DNA from: Desulfomicrobium baculatum DSM 4028
GTDB lineage: Bacteria > Desulfobacterota > Desulfovibrionia > Desulfovibrionales > Desulfomicrobiaceae
Assembly (NCBI RefSeq): GCF_000023225.1
Contig: NC_013173.1
Span: 1,800,501 to 1,864,500, forward strand
Length of the DNA: 64,000 nucleotides
Direction of reading: 5' to 3'
The notes below the pieces were generated by a model. That model saw only the letters and a list, made by a program, of their open reading frames with translations, was not told the origin of the DNA and searched no databases. The first letter of the stretch is position 1. Each line of letters starts with the position of its first letter. The translations under genes were made by a program, and so were the position numbers. Shown one piece after another: positions 16,975-25,483 of this stretch.

Positions 16975-18444
16975 TTAGTGTTTGTCGTTGTCGGTCGGCG
17001 CCTTGGTCACGGAAAGGACAAGCCCCTCCTCTTCCATGGCGATAACGCGGACCTTGTCGCCCTGACGGATCGGATGCCCTGACCTGGCCGACCAGTTCTC
17101 GCCCTGCAGATGCACCCTCCCGAGTCCGTCGATAAAATCCTGAATGGCTTCGGCTTCAAGGCCGACCATTGCCTCGCGGCTGCTGAGCCGCGGTTTTCGC
17201 AACGTGCGTGCGGCCACCCAGACGATGCCGCCGAAGAGCAGAGCAGAGCCGGCTCCCATGCCGACAATTGCATATGTGTTGATGCGGAATTCGGGCATGT
17301 CGCCCTCGAAAAGAATGACCGAACCAGCCACCACCGCGACAATGCCCCCGATCCCAAGGATGCCGAAGGCCGGAATGAAAAGCTCCACCCCGATCAGCGC
17401 CATTCCGAGCAAAATGAGCGCAAGCCCGGCGAAGTTCACGGGCAGGATCTGGAAGGCGTACAGCGCCAGCAACAGGCAGATGCCGCCGATTACCCCGGGC
17501 ACCATGGCGCCCGGGTTGTAGCCCTCGAGAATCAGGCCGTAGATGCCCACCATCAGCAGCATGTAGGCCAGGGTCGGGTTGGTGATGATGGCCAGCAGTT
17601 CGGTGCGCCAGTCGGTTTCGATCTCGACGGTGGCAAGATTTGCCGTTTGCAGGGTGCGCGTGCCGTTCTCCATGCGCACCTCGCGACCGTCGATGGCTTC
17701 GAGAAGCTCGGGCAGGTTGGCCGCGACAACATCCACAACCCTCTGCTCCAGGGCCTCGGAGGCCGTCAGGCTGACCGCTTCGCGCACCGCGCGCTCGGCC
17801 CACTCGGCATTGCGGGCGTGACGCTCGGCCAGACCCTTGATGTAGGCCACGGCGTCATTGACGACCTTGCGCCCCATGGCGTCGTCGGGCAGGTTTTCCG
17901 GCTCTTCGGGCAGATTTTCCGGCTGCTCCGTAGCGTTGGCGCCTTCATCCCCATCCCGCATTTTTTCCATCGCCTCCCGGGCACGCTCCCAGCTCGATGG
18001 CGATTTGTCGCTCTCGCCGCCCCCGATCTGCACCGGCGTGGCCGAGCCGAGATTGGTGGCCGGGGCCATGGCCGCGATGTGACTGGCGTACATGATGTAC
18101 GTTCCGGCACTGGCGGCACGGGATCCGGCCGGCGCGACCCAGGTCACCACCGGCACTTCGGAGGCCAAAATCTTGCGGATGATGTCGCGCATGGAAGCAT
18201 CAAGTCCGCCAGGAGTGTTCAGACGCAACACGACCACCTCCGCGCCCTCTTTCTCGGCACGCGTGATGTTGCGCACAATGTGGTCGCGGGTGGCGGGTCC
18301 GATGGCATCATCAACGGTCAGAACATACCCCCGCCGCCCCGTGTCCGCCTCCTGCGCAAAAACAAAACCTGCCAGCACGGCCAGAATAAGGGCCGCCAGT
18401 ACGCCGAGAATACGGAAGGAATTGGAGCTTCGGTAAATAGACAT
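16975..18444 (-). CDS. NfeD-family membrane serine protease (ClpP-class, long form)
   Basis: This is a 489-residue long-form NfeD protein. It has a signal anchor (residues about 10-30), an N-terminal ClpP-like protease domain, a block of about five membrane helices (about 290-415) and a C-terminal OB-fold domain. The catalytic Ser-Lys dyad can be placed at Ser112 (RAASAGTYI) and Lys193 ([13 protein letters not shown]). Between them lies an unusual acidic, Pro-rich insertion of about 45 residues containing a near repeat ([13 protein letters not shown]). Such proteases cut slipin-type partners near their C-termini. The partner is the next gene. Confidence 0.92.
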   Translation of the reverse strand: MSIYRSSNSFRILGVLAALILAVLAGFVFAQEADTGRRGYVLTVDDAIGPATRDHIVRNITRAEKEGAEVVVLRLNTPGGLDASMRDIIRKILASEVPVVTWVAPAGSRAASAGTYIMYASHIAAMAPATNLGSATPVQIGGGESDKSPSSWERAREAMEKMRDGDEGANATEQPENLPEEPENLPDDAMGRKVVNDAVAYIKGLAERHARNAEWAERAVREAVSLTASEALEQRVVDVVAANLPELLEAIDGREVRMENGTRTLQTANLATVEIETDWRTELLAIITNPTLAYMLLMVGIYGLILEGYNPGAMVPGVIGGICLLLALYAFQILPVNFAGLALILLGMALIGVELFIPAFGILGIGGIVAVVAGSVILFEGDMPEFRINTYAIVGMGAGSALLFGGIVWVAARTLRKPRLSSREAMVGLEAEAIQDFIDGLGRVHLQGENWSARSGHPIRQGDKVRVIAMEEEGLVLSVTKAPTDNDKH

Positions 18445-18719
18445 GCCTTCTTGATAAGGCCATTACACGAAGGATTCAAGGCCGCAGAGAAATTTCTCCA
18501 GGTGCATGGAGAACGGTTTTTGTCAGCGCTATCCCTAAGAAGCTTTGAAGCGTGAGAGAAATCGGCAAGAATCGAGTGGTCCGAAGTTGTCCGGCAGGTC
18601 ACCGGCCTGGGCGAACATACTCAGCCCCTTGCCTTGCTTCTGAGCCAGCCCCGTCAAGCATTGTCTGGAGGACATCGACACAAATCCTCCTGCAACTGGG
18701 ATTTTTCCCAAGAATCTGG
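18445..18719. other. Intergenic region between the NfeD gene and tRNA-Leu
   Basis: About 275 bases with no supported coding sequence on either strand. The NfeD promoter should be here, but no convincing -35/-10 pair was found. The tRNA promoter begins at its right end. Confidence 0.5.
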
Positions 18720-18748
18720 TTGACTTTGAAATACGGCTTCACTAAGAA
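18720..18748 (+). promoter_or_regulatory. Sigma-70 promoter of tRNA-Leu
   Basis: TTGACT (18720-18725) and TAAGAA (18743-18748) have a 17-bp spacer, and the tRNA begins 12 bases after the -10 box. Confidence 0.7.
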
Positions 18749-18759
18749 CGACTCCTCAC

Positions 18760-18845
18760 GCCGGAGTGGTGGAATGGTAGACGCAGAGGACTCAAAATCC
18801 TCCGGGGGCAACCCCTTGCGAGTTCGAGTCTCGCCTCCGGTACCA
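18760..18845 (+). tRNA. tRNA-Leu (anticodon CAA)
   Basis: This 86-base class II tRNA has acceptor strands GCCGGAG and CTCCGGT (first pair G-U). The anticodon loop is CTCAAAA with anticodon CAA (reading UUG). The long variable arm is typical of leucine tRNA (GGGGGCAACCCC), the T arm contains GTTCGAG, and the CCA end is encoded (18843-18845). A terminator follows at once. Confidence 0.96.
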
Positions 18846-18854
18846 TGAAAGATT

Positions 18855-18893
18855 AAAGGGTTAGCAGCTTAACAGGCCGCTAACCCTTTTTGT
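18855..18893 (+). terminator. Terminator of tRNA-Leu
   Basis: An 11-bp stem (AAAGGGTTAGC with GCTAACCCTTT) closes a 13-base loop and runs into TTGTT. It starts ten bases after the tRNA. Confidence 0.85.
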
Positions 18894-18977
18894 TGGTCCA
18901 TCCTTCAAGCTCTTTGACCACGCGGGGCTCTTGTGGCAGGTAAACCCGGTCGATAGCGCACGCCCAAGGAAGGTCCC

Positions 18978-19187
18978 ATGCTGAGTGAAAAATTTCTGAA
19001 CGAATTCGAGGAATACCTGACCTCCGGCCAGCTGGAGGAAGACTACGGCTACTCCGCCGAGGACCGTAAGATCGAGATTCTTGAATATCTCGAACGCTTC
19101 ATGGACCTGGCCGAGGAGGTCGACAAGGTTGCCACGCGCCTGCTCATGCCGCATCTCTCAGAAGTCATGCCCGCCAAGGACAAATAG
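18978..19187 (+). CDS. Small acidic helical protein of unknown function
   Basis: This 69-residue protein begins MLSEKFLNEFEEYLTSGQLE, is strongly acidic, has no Cys and no membrane segment, and is predicted to be nearly all helix. AAGG lies about eight bases before the ATG. Its last 30 bases overlap the end of the convergent rsmG gene. Small single-gene proteins of this kind are seen near rsmG in related bacteria, as far as I recall, but I cannot name a family. Confidence 0.6.
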   Translation: MLSEKFLNEFEEYLTSGQLEEDYGYSAEDRKIEILEYLERFMDLAEEVDKVATRLLMPHLSEVMPAKDK

Positions 19188-19802
19188 CCTGAAATACCTT
19201 TTCTTCCCGGCCACCGTGTAGTCCCGGACCTGCTCCAGGCTGTAGCCATCCACCGTGTCGGCGGAAGTTTCGTTGCTCATGACCAGCACCCGCCCTTGCG
19301 GGGCGAGGCAACCCTTCACCGCGACAAGAAGCTTCTGCCAGGGCATGAAGGCCCGGCTGACGATGAGCCCGGCCTCGCGTCTGGCCGGGGGGAGCGCTTC
19401 CATGCGGGCGCAGATGACCCTGGTCCGGGGCAGCTTCATGTGCGCCACGGCCTGCTCCATGAAGATGGCCCGCTTTTGCCGGGGCTCCACCAGATAATAA
19501 TCGCCCTGCTGCCAGAAGACGCGTAGCGGGATGCCCGGCAAGCCCGCTCCCGCGCCCAGATCCAAGGTCTGGGCGGGCTGGGGCGCGAGGGTCTGCAGCA
19601 GATCCGCCAGATGCCAGGAGTCCTGGATCAGGGTATCGAGGATTTCGGTCCAGGTCGCGGGCCCGACCAGATTCATGCGGCTGTTCCACTTGACGAGAAG
19701 ACCAAGATAGACGCTTAAGAGGCGGGCCTGGTCATCGGTCAGGACCCGTCCCAGGCCTTGGGCCCTGACGGCGATTTCACGCGCGTCCGGAAAAGAATTC
19801 AT
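19158..19802 (-). CDS. rsmG: 16S rRNA (guanine527-N7)-methyltransferase
   Basis: RsmG (GidB) methylates G527 of 16S rRNA using S-adenosylmethionine. The 214-residue protein has the family features LVKWNSRMNLVGPATWTEIL, IQDSWHLADLL, the SAM-binding LDLGAGAGLPGIPL, and VSRAFMPWQKLL. The start at 19802 is preferred, because AAGGA lies six bases before it but directly abuts the ATG at 19808. It stands alone, convergent with the small acidic-protein gene and divergent from fabD. Confidence 0.92.
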   Translation of the reverse strand: MNSFPDAREIAVRAQGLGRVLTDDQARLLSVYLGLLVKWNSRMNLVGPATWTEILDTLIQDSWHLADLLQTLAPQPAQTLDLGAGAGLPGIPLRVFWQQGDYYLVEPRQKRAIFMEQAVAHMKLPRTRVICARMEALPPARREAGLIVSRAFMPWQKLLVAVKGCLAPQGRVLVMSNETSADTVDGYSLEQVRDYTVAGKKRYFRLFVLGGHDF

Positions 19803-19960
19803 AGACATTCCTTGTTCACGTCGGGGACGGGTTTCACTGGGTTACACCTTACAGGCATTTGCCCGGGGCGCTGCCCGCAAGGCGCAGCCCCGGGGGATTT
19901 TCCCTTTACCTGCGCGGGGGCTGCGGATACAAGCAGCTCAGTTTTTTGATTGGAGGAACA

Positions 19961-20884
19961 ATGACCACACAGAGCATAGTATTTCCCGGCCAGGGATCGC
20001 AGGAGCCCGGGATGGGCCGGGATCTGGCCGAACACTGGTCCGAGGCCATGGACTTGTGGAAAAAAGCCGAGCGTCTGAGCGGCCTGCCGTTGCGCGAAAT
20101 ATATTGGGACGGTGACGAAAACGCCATGGCGGTGACGCGGAATCTGCAACCCGCCCTGACAGTTGTCAATATGAACCTGTGGTGTTTTGTGGCCGAAAAG
20201 CTGAGCCCCGCAGGAATGGCCGGGCACAGCCTGGGCGAATTCGCGGCCCTGTTCGCGGCCCGGGTCCTTTCCCTGGACAACGTCCTGGAGCTGGTCTGCC
20301 TGCGCGGCAGGCTCATGGACGAGGCTGTGAACCAGGACGGCCGCATGGCCGCCATCCTGAAGCTCGATCAGGCCAAGGTCGAAGAACTGGTCGCGGCCGC
20401 AGCCGGCCTGACCGGCCAGGAAATCCGCATCGCCAACTACAACACCCCGGGCCAGTTCGTGATCAGCGGACATGCCCAGGCCGTGGACCATGTCTGCGCG
20501 GGGGTCAAACCCCTGAAGGGCCGGGCCCTGGTCCTGCCGGTCAGCAACGCGTTCCATTCTCCGTACATGAGCGAAGCCGGAGACGAGCTCGCCAAATTCA
20601 TGGACAAGCTTGATTGGCGCGACCCGCAGACCCCGGTCTATCTGAACGTTACGGCCAGGCCCGAAGCTGACGCCCGGGCGCTGAAAGAGACCGTGAAGCG
20701 CCAGATGACCTCGTCCGTGTACTGGACCCAGATCATCGAAAACCAGTACGCCGACGGCATGCGCTCCTTTATCGAACTGGGCCCCAAGGGCGCCCTGTCG
20801 CGCATGATCTCCCAGATATTGAAAGACCGGGACGGGGCCCAGACCCTGTCCGTCAGCACTCTTGAACACGCCGCTAGCCTTTGA
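19961..20884 (+). CDS. fabD: Malonyl-CoA:ACP S-malonyltransferase
   Basis: FabD transfers malonyl groups from CoA to acyl carrier protein for fatty acid synthesis. The 307-residue protein begins MTTQSIVFPGQGSQEPGMGR. It has the nucleophile elbow GHSLGE with catalytic Ser90, and the late His in AFHSPYM. GGAGG lies five bases before the ATG at 19961. Other fab genes are not adjacent here; argS follows 12 bases downstream, with spor-domain and agmatinase-family genes after it on the same strand. Confidence 0.94.
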   Translation: MTTQSIVFPGQGSQEPGMGRDLAEHWSEAMDLWKKAERLSGLPLREIYWDGDENAMAVTRNLQPALTVVNMNLWCFVAEKLSPAGMAGHSLGEFAALFAARVLSLDNVLELVCLRGRLMDEAVNQDGRMAAILKLDQAKVEELVAAAAGLTGQEIRIANYNTPGQFVISGHAQAVDHVCAGVKPLKGRALVLPVSNAFHSPYMSEAGDELAKFMDKLDWRDPQTPVYLNVTARPEADARALKETVKRQMTSSVYWTQIIENQYADGMRSFIELGPKGALSRMISQILKDRDGAQTLSVSTLEHAASL

Positions 20885-20896
20885 GGAGACTCTGGC

Positions 20897-22552
20897 ATGA
20901 AAGCCAAAAACTATATTTCTGAAAAATTGACCGCACTCATGGCCGCCAAAGGGCAGGCCCTTCCGGCCAAGACCACCATCGAGGCCCCCAAAAGCGAACA
21001 GCACGGCGACATGGCCACCAACATCACCATGGTCATGCCCAAGGAAAAAGGCCAGAACCCGCGCACCGTGGCCGAGGCGCTGAAAACCGAACTGCTGGCC
21101 ATGTGCCCCGAGATCGAGAGCATCGAAATCGCCGGGCCGGGCTTCATCAATTTCACGTTCAAGCCCGTCTTCTGGCAGGAAGTGGCCCTGGCAGCCCTGG
21201 AAAACAAAGCCGACTTCGGCCGCATCGATGTCGGCCAGGGCCGCAAGGTGCAGGTCGAGTACGTGTCCGCCAACCCCACCGGCCCCCTGCATATCGGGCA
21301 CGGACGCGGCGCGGCCGTGGGCGACAGCCTGACCCGCATCCTGCGCTTCACCGGACACGAGGTCGAGACCGAGTACTATTTGAACGACGCCGGACGCCAG
21401 ATGCGCCTTTTGGGACTGGCCGTGTGGGTGCGCTACCAGCAGGCCTGCGGCATCGAGATCCCCTTCCCCGAGGACTGCTACCGCGGCGACTACATTAAAG
21501 ACATCTCCGCCGCCCTCCTGGCCGAAAAAGGCAAGGCCCTGCTGGACCTGCCCGAGGAAGAGGCTCTGGACCTGTGCTACGAACGCGGCATGACGGACAT
21601 CCTGAACGGCATCAAGCAGGACCTCATCGATTTTCGCGTCGAACACCAGCACTGGTTCTCGGAAAAGAGCCTGGTCGACGGCGGCCAGGTCGAGGCATCC
21701 CTGAACCGTCTCCTGGCCGAAGGCCGGGCCTATGAAAAGGACGGGGCGCTGTGGTTTCGGTCCACGGACCACGGCGACGACAAGGACCGCGTGCTCAGAA
21801 AATCCGACGGTCTTTTGACCTATTTCGCCTCCGACATTGCTTACCATGACAACAAGATCGCTCGCGGCTTCGACATGATGGTCGACATCTGGGGCGCGGA
21901 CCACCACGGCTACGTGCCGCGCATGAAGGCGGCCATCGAGGCCCTGGGCAAGGACCGCGAATCCCTACAGGTCATTCTGGTGCAGCTTGTGAACCTGATC
22001 CAGGGCGGCGAGCAGATCGCCATGTCCACCCGCGCCGGCAAGTTCGAAACCCTGGCCGATGTCTGCGCCGAGGTGGGCGTGGATGCGGCGCGTTTCATCT
22101 TCCTGTCGCGCAAGAGCGACTCGCACCTGGATTTCGACCTCGACGTGGTCAAACAGCAGTCCATGGACAACCCGGTCTACTACGTACAGTACGCCCACGC
22201 CCGCATCAGCTCGCTCATGCGCAAGGCCGAGGAACAGGGCGTGGCCCTGCCCGAGCCGTCGGGCGCGCTCATGGCCCTCTTGACCACCCCCGAGGACAAG
22301 GCCCTGTTTAAAGCCCTGGACGCCTTCGAGGACACACTGGAACTGGCTGCCCGGACCCTCTCGCCGCATCACGTCAGCTACTACCTGATGGAACTTGCGG
22401 GACTGCTGCACCGTTATTATACTGTTCACCACATTCTGTCCGGGGACGACCAGGCGCTGCTGCAGGCCCGCATTCTTCTTTTCCAAGCCGTGGCCGGGGT
22501 ACTCAAAGCCGGTCTTGATCTGCTGGGAGTGAACGCGCCCGAGCGCATGTAG
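20897..22552 (+). CDS. argS: Arginyl-tRNA synthetase
   Basis: This class I synthetase of 551 residues charges tRNA-Arg. The N-terminal Arg-S domain (about residues 1-90) is followed by the HIGH signature in [21 protein letters not shown]-equivalent lies in [13 protein letters not shown], and the DALR anticodon-binding domain is at the C-terminus (about 430-551). A GAGGAG site sits upstream of the ATG. The gene follows fabD by 12 bases. Confidence 0.97.
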   Translation: MKAKNYISEKLTALMAAKGQALPAKTTIEAPKSEQHGDMATNITMVMPKEKGQNPRTVAEALKTELLAMCPEIESIEIAGPGFINFTFKPVFWQEVALAALENKADFGRIDVGQGRKVQVEYVSANPTGPLHIGHGRGAAVGDSLTRILRFTGHEVETEYYLNDAGRQMRLLGLAVWVRYQQACGIEIPFPEDCYRGDYIKDISAALLAEKGKALLDLPEEEALDLCYERGMTDILNGIKQDLIDFRVEHQHWFSEKSLVDGGQVEASLNRLLAEGRAYEKDGALWFRSTDHGDDKDRVLRKSDGLLTYFASDIAYHDNKIARGFDMMVDIWGADHHGYVPRMKAAIEALGKDRESLQVILVQLVNLIQGGEQIAMSTRAGKFETLADVCAEVGVDAARFIFLSRKSDSHLDFDLDVVKQQSMDNPVYYVQYAHARISSLMRKAEEQGVALPEPSGALMALLTTPEDKALFKALDAFEDTLELAARTLSPHHVSYYLMELAGLLHRYYTVHHILSGDDQALLQARILLFQAVAGVLKAGLDLLGVNAPERM

Positions 22553-22574
22553 AGCAATCGGACTTTACCGCATC

Positions 22575-23279
22575 ATGATTACACGCAAATCAAGCACCAC
22601 CAAAAAGAAAGACAAGAACAAGCTCAGTTTTCAGCTTGGCTTGTCGGGTTTTTTGTCGCTGGCCGTGCTTGTGGTTATCGGCATGGCCTGGTCATTCATT
22701 CTTGGCATCATCGTGGGACGCGGCTACCAGCCCGAAAAAATGGCCATGGAGATGGCCCAGAAGGTGCTCCCCGAAGACTTTCCGCTGCTGACTGAAAAGA
22801 ATGAGGAAGTCCTGAAAGGAGAGGAACTTGAATTCTTCGACAAACTGAAGCAGGGGCCCACTTCCGTGGCTCCGGCTCCAGCCCCGCAGGCCAAGGCGCC
22901 AACACCTCCTCCGGTCAAGCCGGAGACCGCTGCCGCGCCCAAGCCGCAACAGTCGGCCATTGACGCGGCCCTGCAGTCGGCAGCGGTCGCGGCCGGCCAG
23001 AGTCCGACCCCGGCGGCAAAAGTCGCCAAGGAGGAGGTCTTTGTCTTCAACTATCAGGTCGCGGCCCTGGCTTCCATGGAGCAGGCCCAGACCTTCCTGA
23101 AAAAGCTCGATCCGTCGAAATTCAAGACGTCCGTGGTCACGGCCACCCACGAGGGCAAGACCTGGTACCGTGTCTACGTGCATCATCAGGGCACCGTGGA
23201 CTCGGCCCTGGCCCTCAAGGAACAGCTCAAGGGCAGCGGCATCGGCGGCATGCTGCTGCGCTCCCGCACTCCGCTCTGA
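22575..23279 (+). CDS. SPOR-domain inner-membrane protein (FtsN-like layout)
   Basis: This 234-residue protein has a basic N-terminus (TTKKKDKNK), one membrane helix at about residues 20-50, and a Pro/Ala-rich periplasmic linker (about 95-150). A C-terminal SPOR domain (about 158-232: VFNYQVAALASMEQAQTFLK, TWYRVYVHHQG) completes it. SPOR domains bind glycan strands stripped of stem peptides and bring proteins to the division septum. The gene is 22 bases after argS. Confidence 0.88.
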   Translation: MITRKSSTTKKKDKNKLSFQLGLSGFLSLAVLVVIGMAWSFILGIIVGRGYQPEKMAMEMAQKVLPEDFPLLTEKNEEVLKGEELEFFDKLKQGPTSVAPAPAPQAKAPTPPPVKPETAAAPKPQQSAIDAALQSAAVAAGQSPTPAAKVAKEEVFVFNYQVAALASMEQAQTFLKKLDPSKFKTSVVTATHEGKTWYRVYVHHQGTVDSALALKEQLKGSGIGGMLLRSRTPL

Positions 23280-23333
23280 TCCTGCGCCGTTTCACGCACG
23301 CCGGGCATCACATCCTGTCTGAAGGAGACATCC

Positions 23334-24209
23334 ATGCATCACGAATTTTTTGACCTCGGGCCACGGCGGGGACGTAATATTTACGTACTGCCCGTCCCAT
23401 ACGAAGGCACGGTCAGCTACGGCACGGGCACGCGCCTGGGCCCGGAGGCGCTGTTCCGGGCCAGCGTGCAGATTGAATCCTTTGACGCGGAACTGGACCT
23501 TGATCTGGCCGATCTGGCCCACTTTACCCCGCTCCCCGTGGTCCATCCCCCGGCCAGCGGTCCCGATGGTCTGCACCAGGCCATGCGCGAACACCTCAAG
23601 GGACTCGACGCGACCAAGGACTTCGTCCTGACACTGGGCGGCGAGCACTCGGTGCCCTTACCCCTTTTCGAATTCTACCGGCAGGCCCATCCCGACCTGG
23701 CCCTGCTGCACATCGATGCCCATGCGGACCTGCGCGAAAGCTACGAGGACAGCCCGTATTCCCACGCCTGCATCATGGCCCGGGCCCGGCAGCTGGGCAT
23801 CCCCCTGGCCCAGATCGGCATCCGCTCCCTTTGCCGGGAGCAACGGGACTACATGCGCGCGCAGAACCCCTCGGAACTCATGACCCTCTTCGCCTGGGAC
23901 CTGCCCACTCCTGGCGAGGCGGCAGAACGCATCCGGGCCTTTATCGGGGGCAGGCCCCTGTATATCTCTTTCGACGTGGACGGCATGGACCCCAGCGTCA
24001 TCCCCGGCACGGGCACACCCGAACCCGGCGGCATCCCCTACAGGTGGATGACCCGCTTCTGCAAAGAGCTGTGGCTCGACGGACTGGGCCCGAAGCTGGT
24101 CGGCATGGACATGTGCGAACTCGCGCCCATTCACGGCTCCCAGGCATCGGAGACCGCCGCCGTCAAGCTCATCCAGCGCATCCTGACCGCCTGGCTCGGA
24201 CTCGCCTGA
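23334..24209 (+). CDS. speB: Agmatinase/arginase-family ureohydrolase
   Basis: This is a binuclear-manganese ureohydrolase of 291 residues, most like agmatinase (agmatine to putrescine and urea). The three metal motifs are intact: LTLGGEHSV, LHIDAHADLRESY and YISFDVDGMDPSVIPGTGTPEPGG. The last is followed by the agmatinase-type ending VGMDMCELAPIHG. An AAGGAGA site precedes the ATG. Substrate specificity between agmatine and related guanidines cannot be settled here. An RNA methyltransferase gene starts three bases after its stop. Confidence 0.87.
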   Translation: MHHEFFDLGPRRGRNIYVLPVPYEGTVSYGTGTRLGPEALFRASVQIESFDAELDLDLADLAHFTPLPVVHPPASGPDGLHQAMREHLKGLDATKDFVLTLGGEHSVPLPLFEFYRQAHPDLALLHIDAHADLRESYEDSPYSHACIMARARQLGIPLAQIGIRSLCREQRDYMRAQNPSELMTLFAWDLPTPGEAAERIRAFIGGRPLYISFDVDGMDPSVIPGTGTPEPGGIPYRWMTRFCKELWLDGLGPKLVGMDMCELAPIHGSQASETAAVKLIQRILTAWLGLA

Positions 24210-24211
24210 TA

Positions 24212-25381
24212 ATGAGCACCGTAGGCGATCTCTTGACCCTCAAGGTCGAAAAACTGCTCTGGCGCGGGCGCGGTCTGGCCCGCCAGGACTCGGGACAGGT
24301 GGTCATGATCGAACCCGGCGTGCTGCCGGAAGAGGTTGTGGACGTACGCGTGACCAAGACGGCCAAGGATTTCCTGCAGGCCGAGGCCGTAAAGATCCAA
24401 AGCCCCTCGCCGCTGCGCGGAATTCATCCCTGTCCCCACGCCGCGGACTGCGGGGGTTCGCGCTTCGGCATGGTCGCTCCGGAAACGGGCACGCAGCTCA
24501 AGGCGGACATCCTGCGCGACGCCCTGCCCCGCGCGCTTGGCCGGGATCACGGCCTGCGCATTCCCGAGCTCCGGGTCGTGCCCAGCCCCCAGGGCTGGCG
24601 CTACCGCCAGCGCGGCCAGATCCATGTCGCCTCCGGCCTTCCCCACGCCATGGGCCACGCCAGCAACGACCTCGTTCCCCTGACCGACTGCCACCTTTTG
24701 GCCGCGCCCCTGGCCAGTGCCATGCCCGCCCTGGCAAAAGGCCTGCCAGACGGCCGCTTCACCATCGCGGCCAGCCCGGACACGGGGCAGACCGCAACGG
24801 AACGGGACAACGTGCTGCTGCCCTTCTCCTTCCCCGATTTCGGTCTGACCCTGCAACTGCCGCCGAGCACCTTTTTCCAGGCCAATTGGGCGCTGAACCA
24901 GCATCTGGTGCGCAGCACCGTGGACGCGCTGCATGGCTTTGAACGCATCGCCGACCTCTTCTCCGGAGCGGGAAATTTCGCCCTGCCCCTGGCCAGTCGG
25001 GGCAAATCCGTACTGGCCGTGGAAGGCTCGGCCCCGGCCGTGGATACCGGCATGCGCAACGCCGATCGGCTGGCCCTGAAGTCGGTCACTTTCCGCGATG
25101 CCAACCTGGCAAAACCGGCCGCCTGGAAAATGGTGGAAGACTTCGCCCCCCGCGCCGCCATCCTGGACCCACCCCGCACCGGCGCCAAGGGCATCGGCCG
25201 CACCCTTCTGGGCATGCCGGGCCTTGAACGCCTGGCCTGGGTCTCCTGCGACGTGGTCAACACCGTCCGCGACGCAAAGCCGCTCCTTGCGGCCGGCTGG
25301 AGCATCTCGTCCCTGACCCTCTTCGACATGTTCCCCGGCACCTGGCACATGGAAGTGCTTATGATCCTCGACCGTCCGTAA
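24212..25381 (+). CDS. TrmA/RlmD-family RNA (uracil-5-)methyltransferase
   Basis: This 389-residue enzyme methylates C5 of a uridine in RNA. A TRAM domain fills about residues 1-62. The iron-sulfur motif C-x5-C-x2-C reads CPHAADCGGS, so Cys74 and Cys80 are present but the third Cys is Ser83. The later Cys in PLTDCHLL could be the fourth ligand. The SAM-binding DLFSGAGNFALPLA, LDPPRTGAKG and the catalytic WVSCDVVNTVRD are intact. The ATG at 24212 lies directly after the previous stop. Whether the target is rRNA or tRNA is not evident. Confidence 0.88.
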   Translation: MSTVGDLLTLKVEKLLWRGRGLARQDSGQVVMIEPGVLPEEVVDVRVTKTAKDFLQAEAVKIQSPSPLRGIHPCPHAADCGGSRFGMVAPETGTQLKADILRDALPRALGRDHGLRIPELRVVPSPQGWRYRQRGQIHVASGLPHAMGHASNDLVPLTDCHLLAAPLASAMPALAKGLPDGRFTIAASPDTGQTATERDNVLLPFSFPDFGLTLQLPPSTFFQANWALNQHLVRSTVDALHGFERIADLFSGAGNFALPLASRGKSVLAVEGSAPAVDTGMRNADRLALKSVTFRDANLAKPAAWKMVEDFAPRAAILDPPRTGAKGIGRTLLGMPGLERLAWVSCDVVNTVRDAKPLLAAGWSISSLTLFDMFPGTWHMEVLMILDRP

Positions 25382-25483
25382 GGGCAACCCTGTATCCTGA
25401 AACCTGACTGGTCCCCAAGGCTTGCGCCAAAACGCGGAGAACTGTAGGACATCCTTCACACTTCACAGCCGCCGGGGGAGCAC

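Noticed and set aside
19799-21907. 702-codon open frame opposite fabD and argS
   Set aside because: Antisense to two well-supported genes and spans their junction; a composition artefact.
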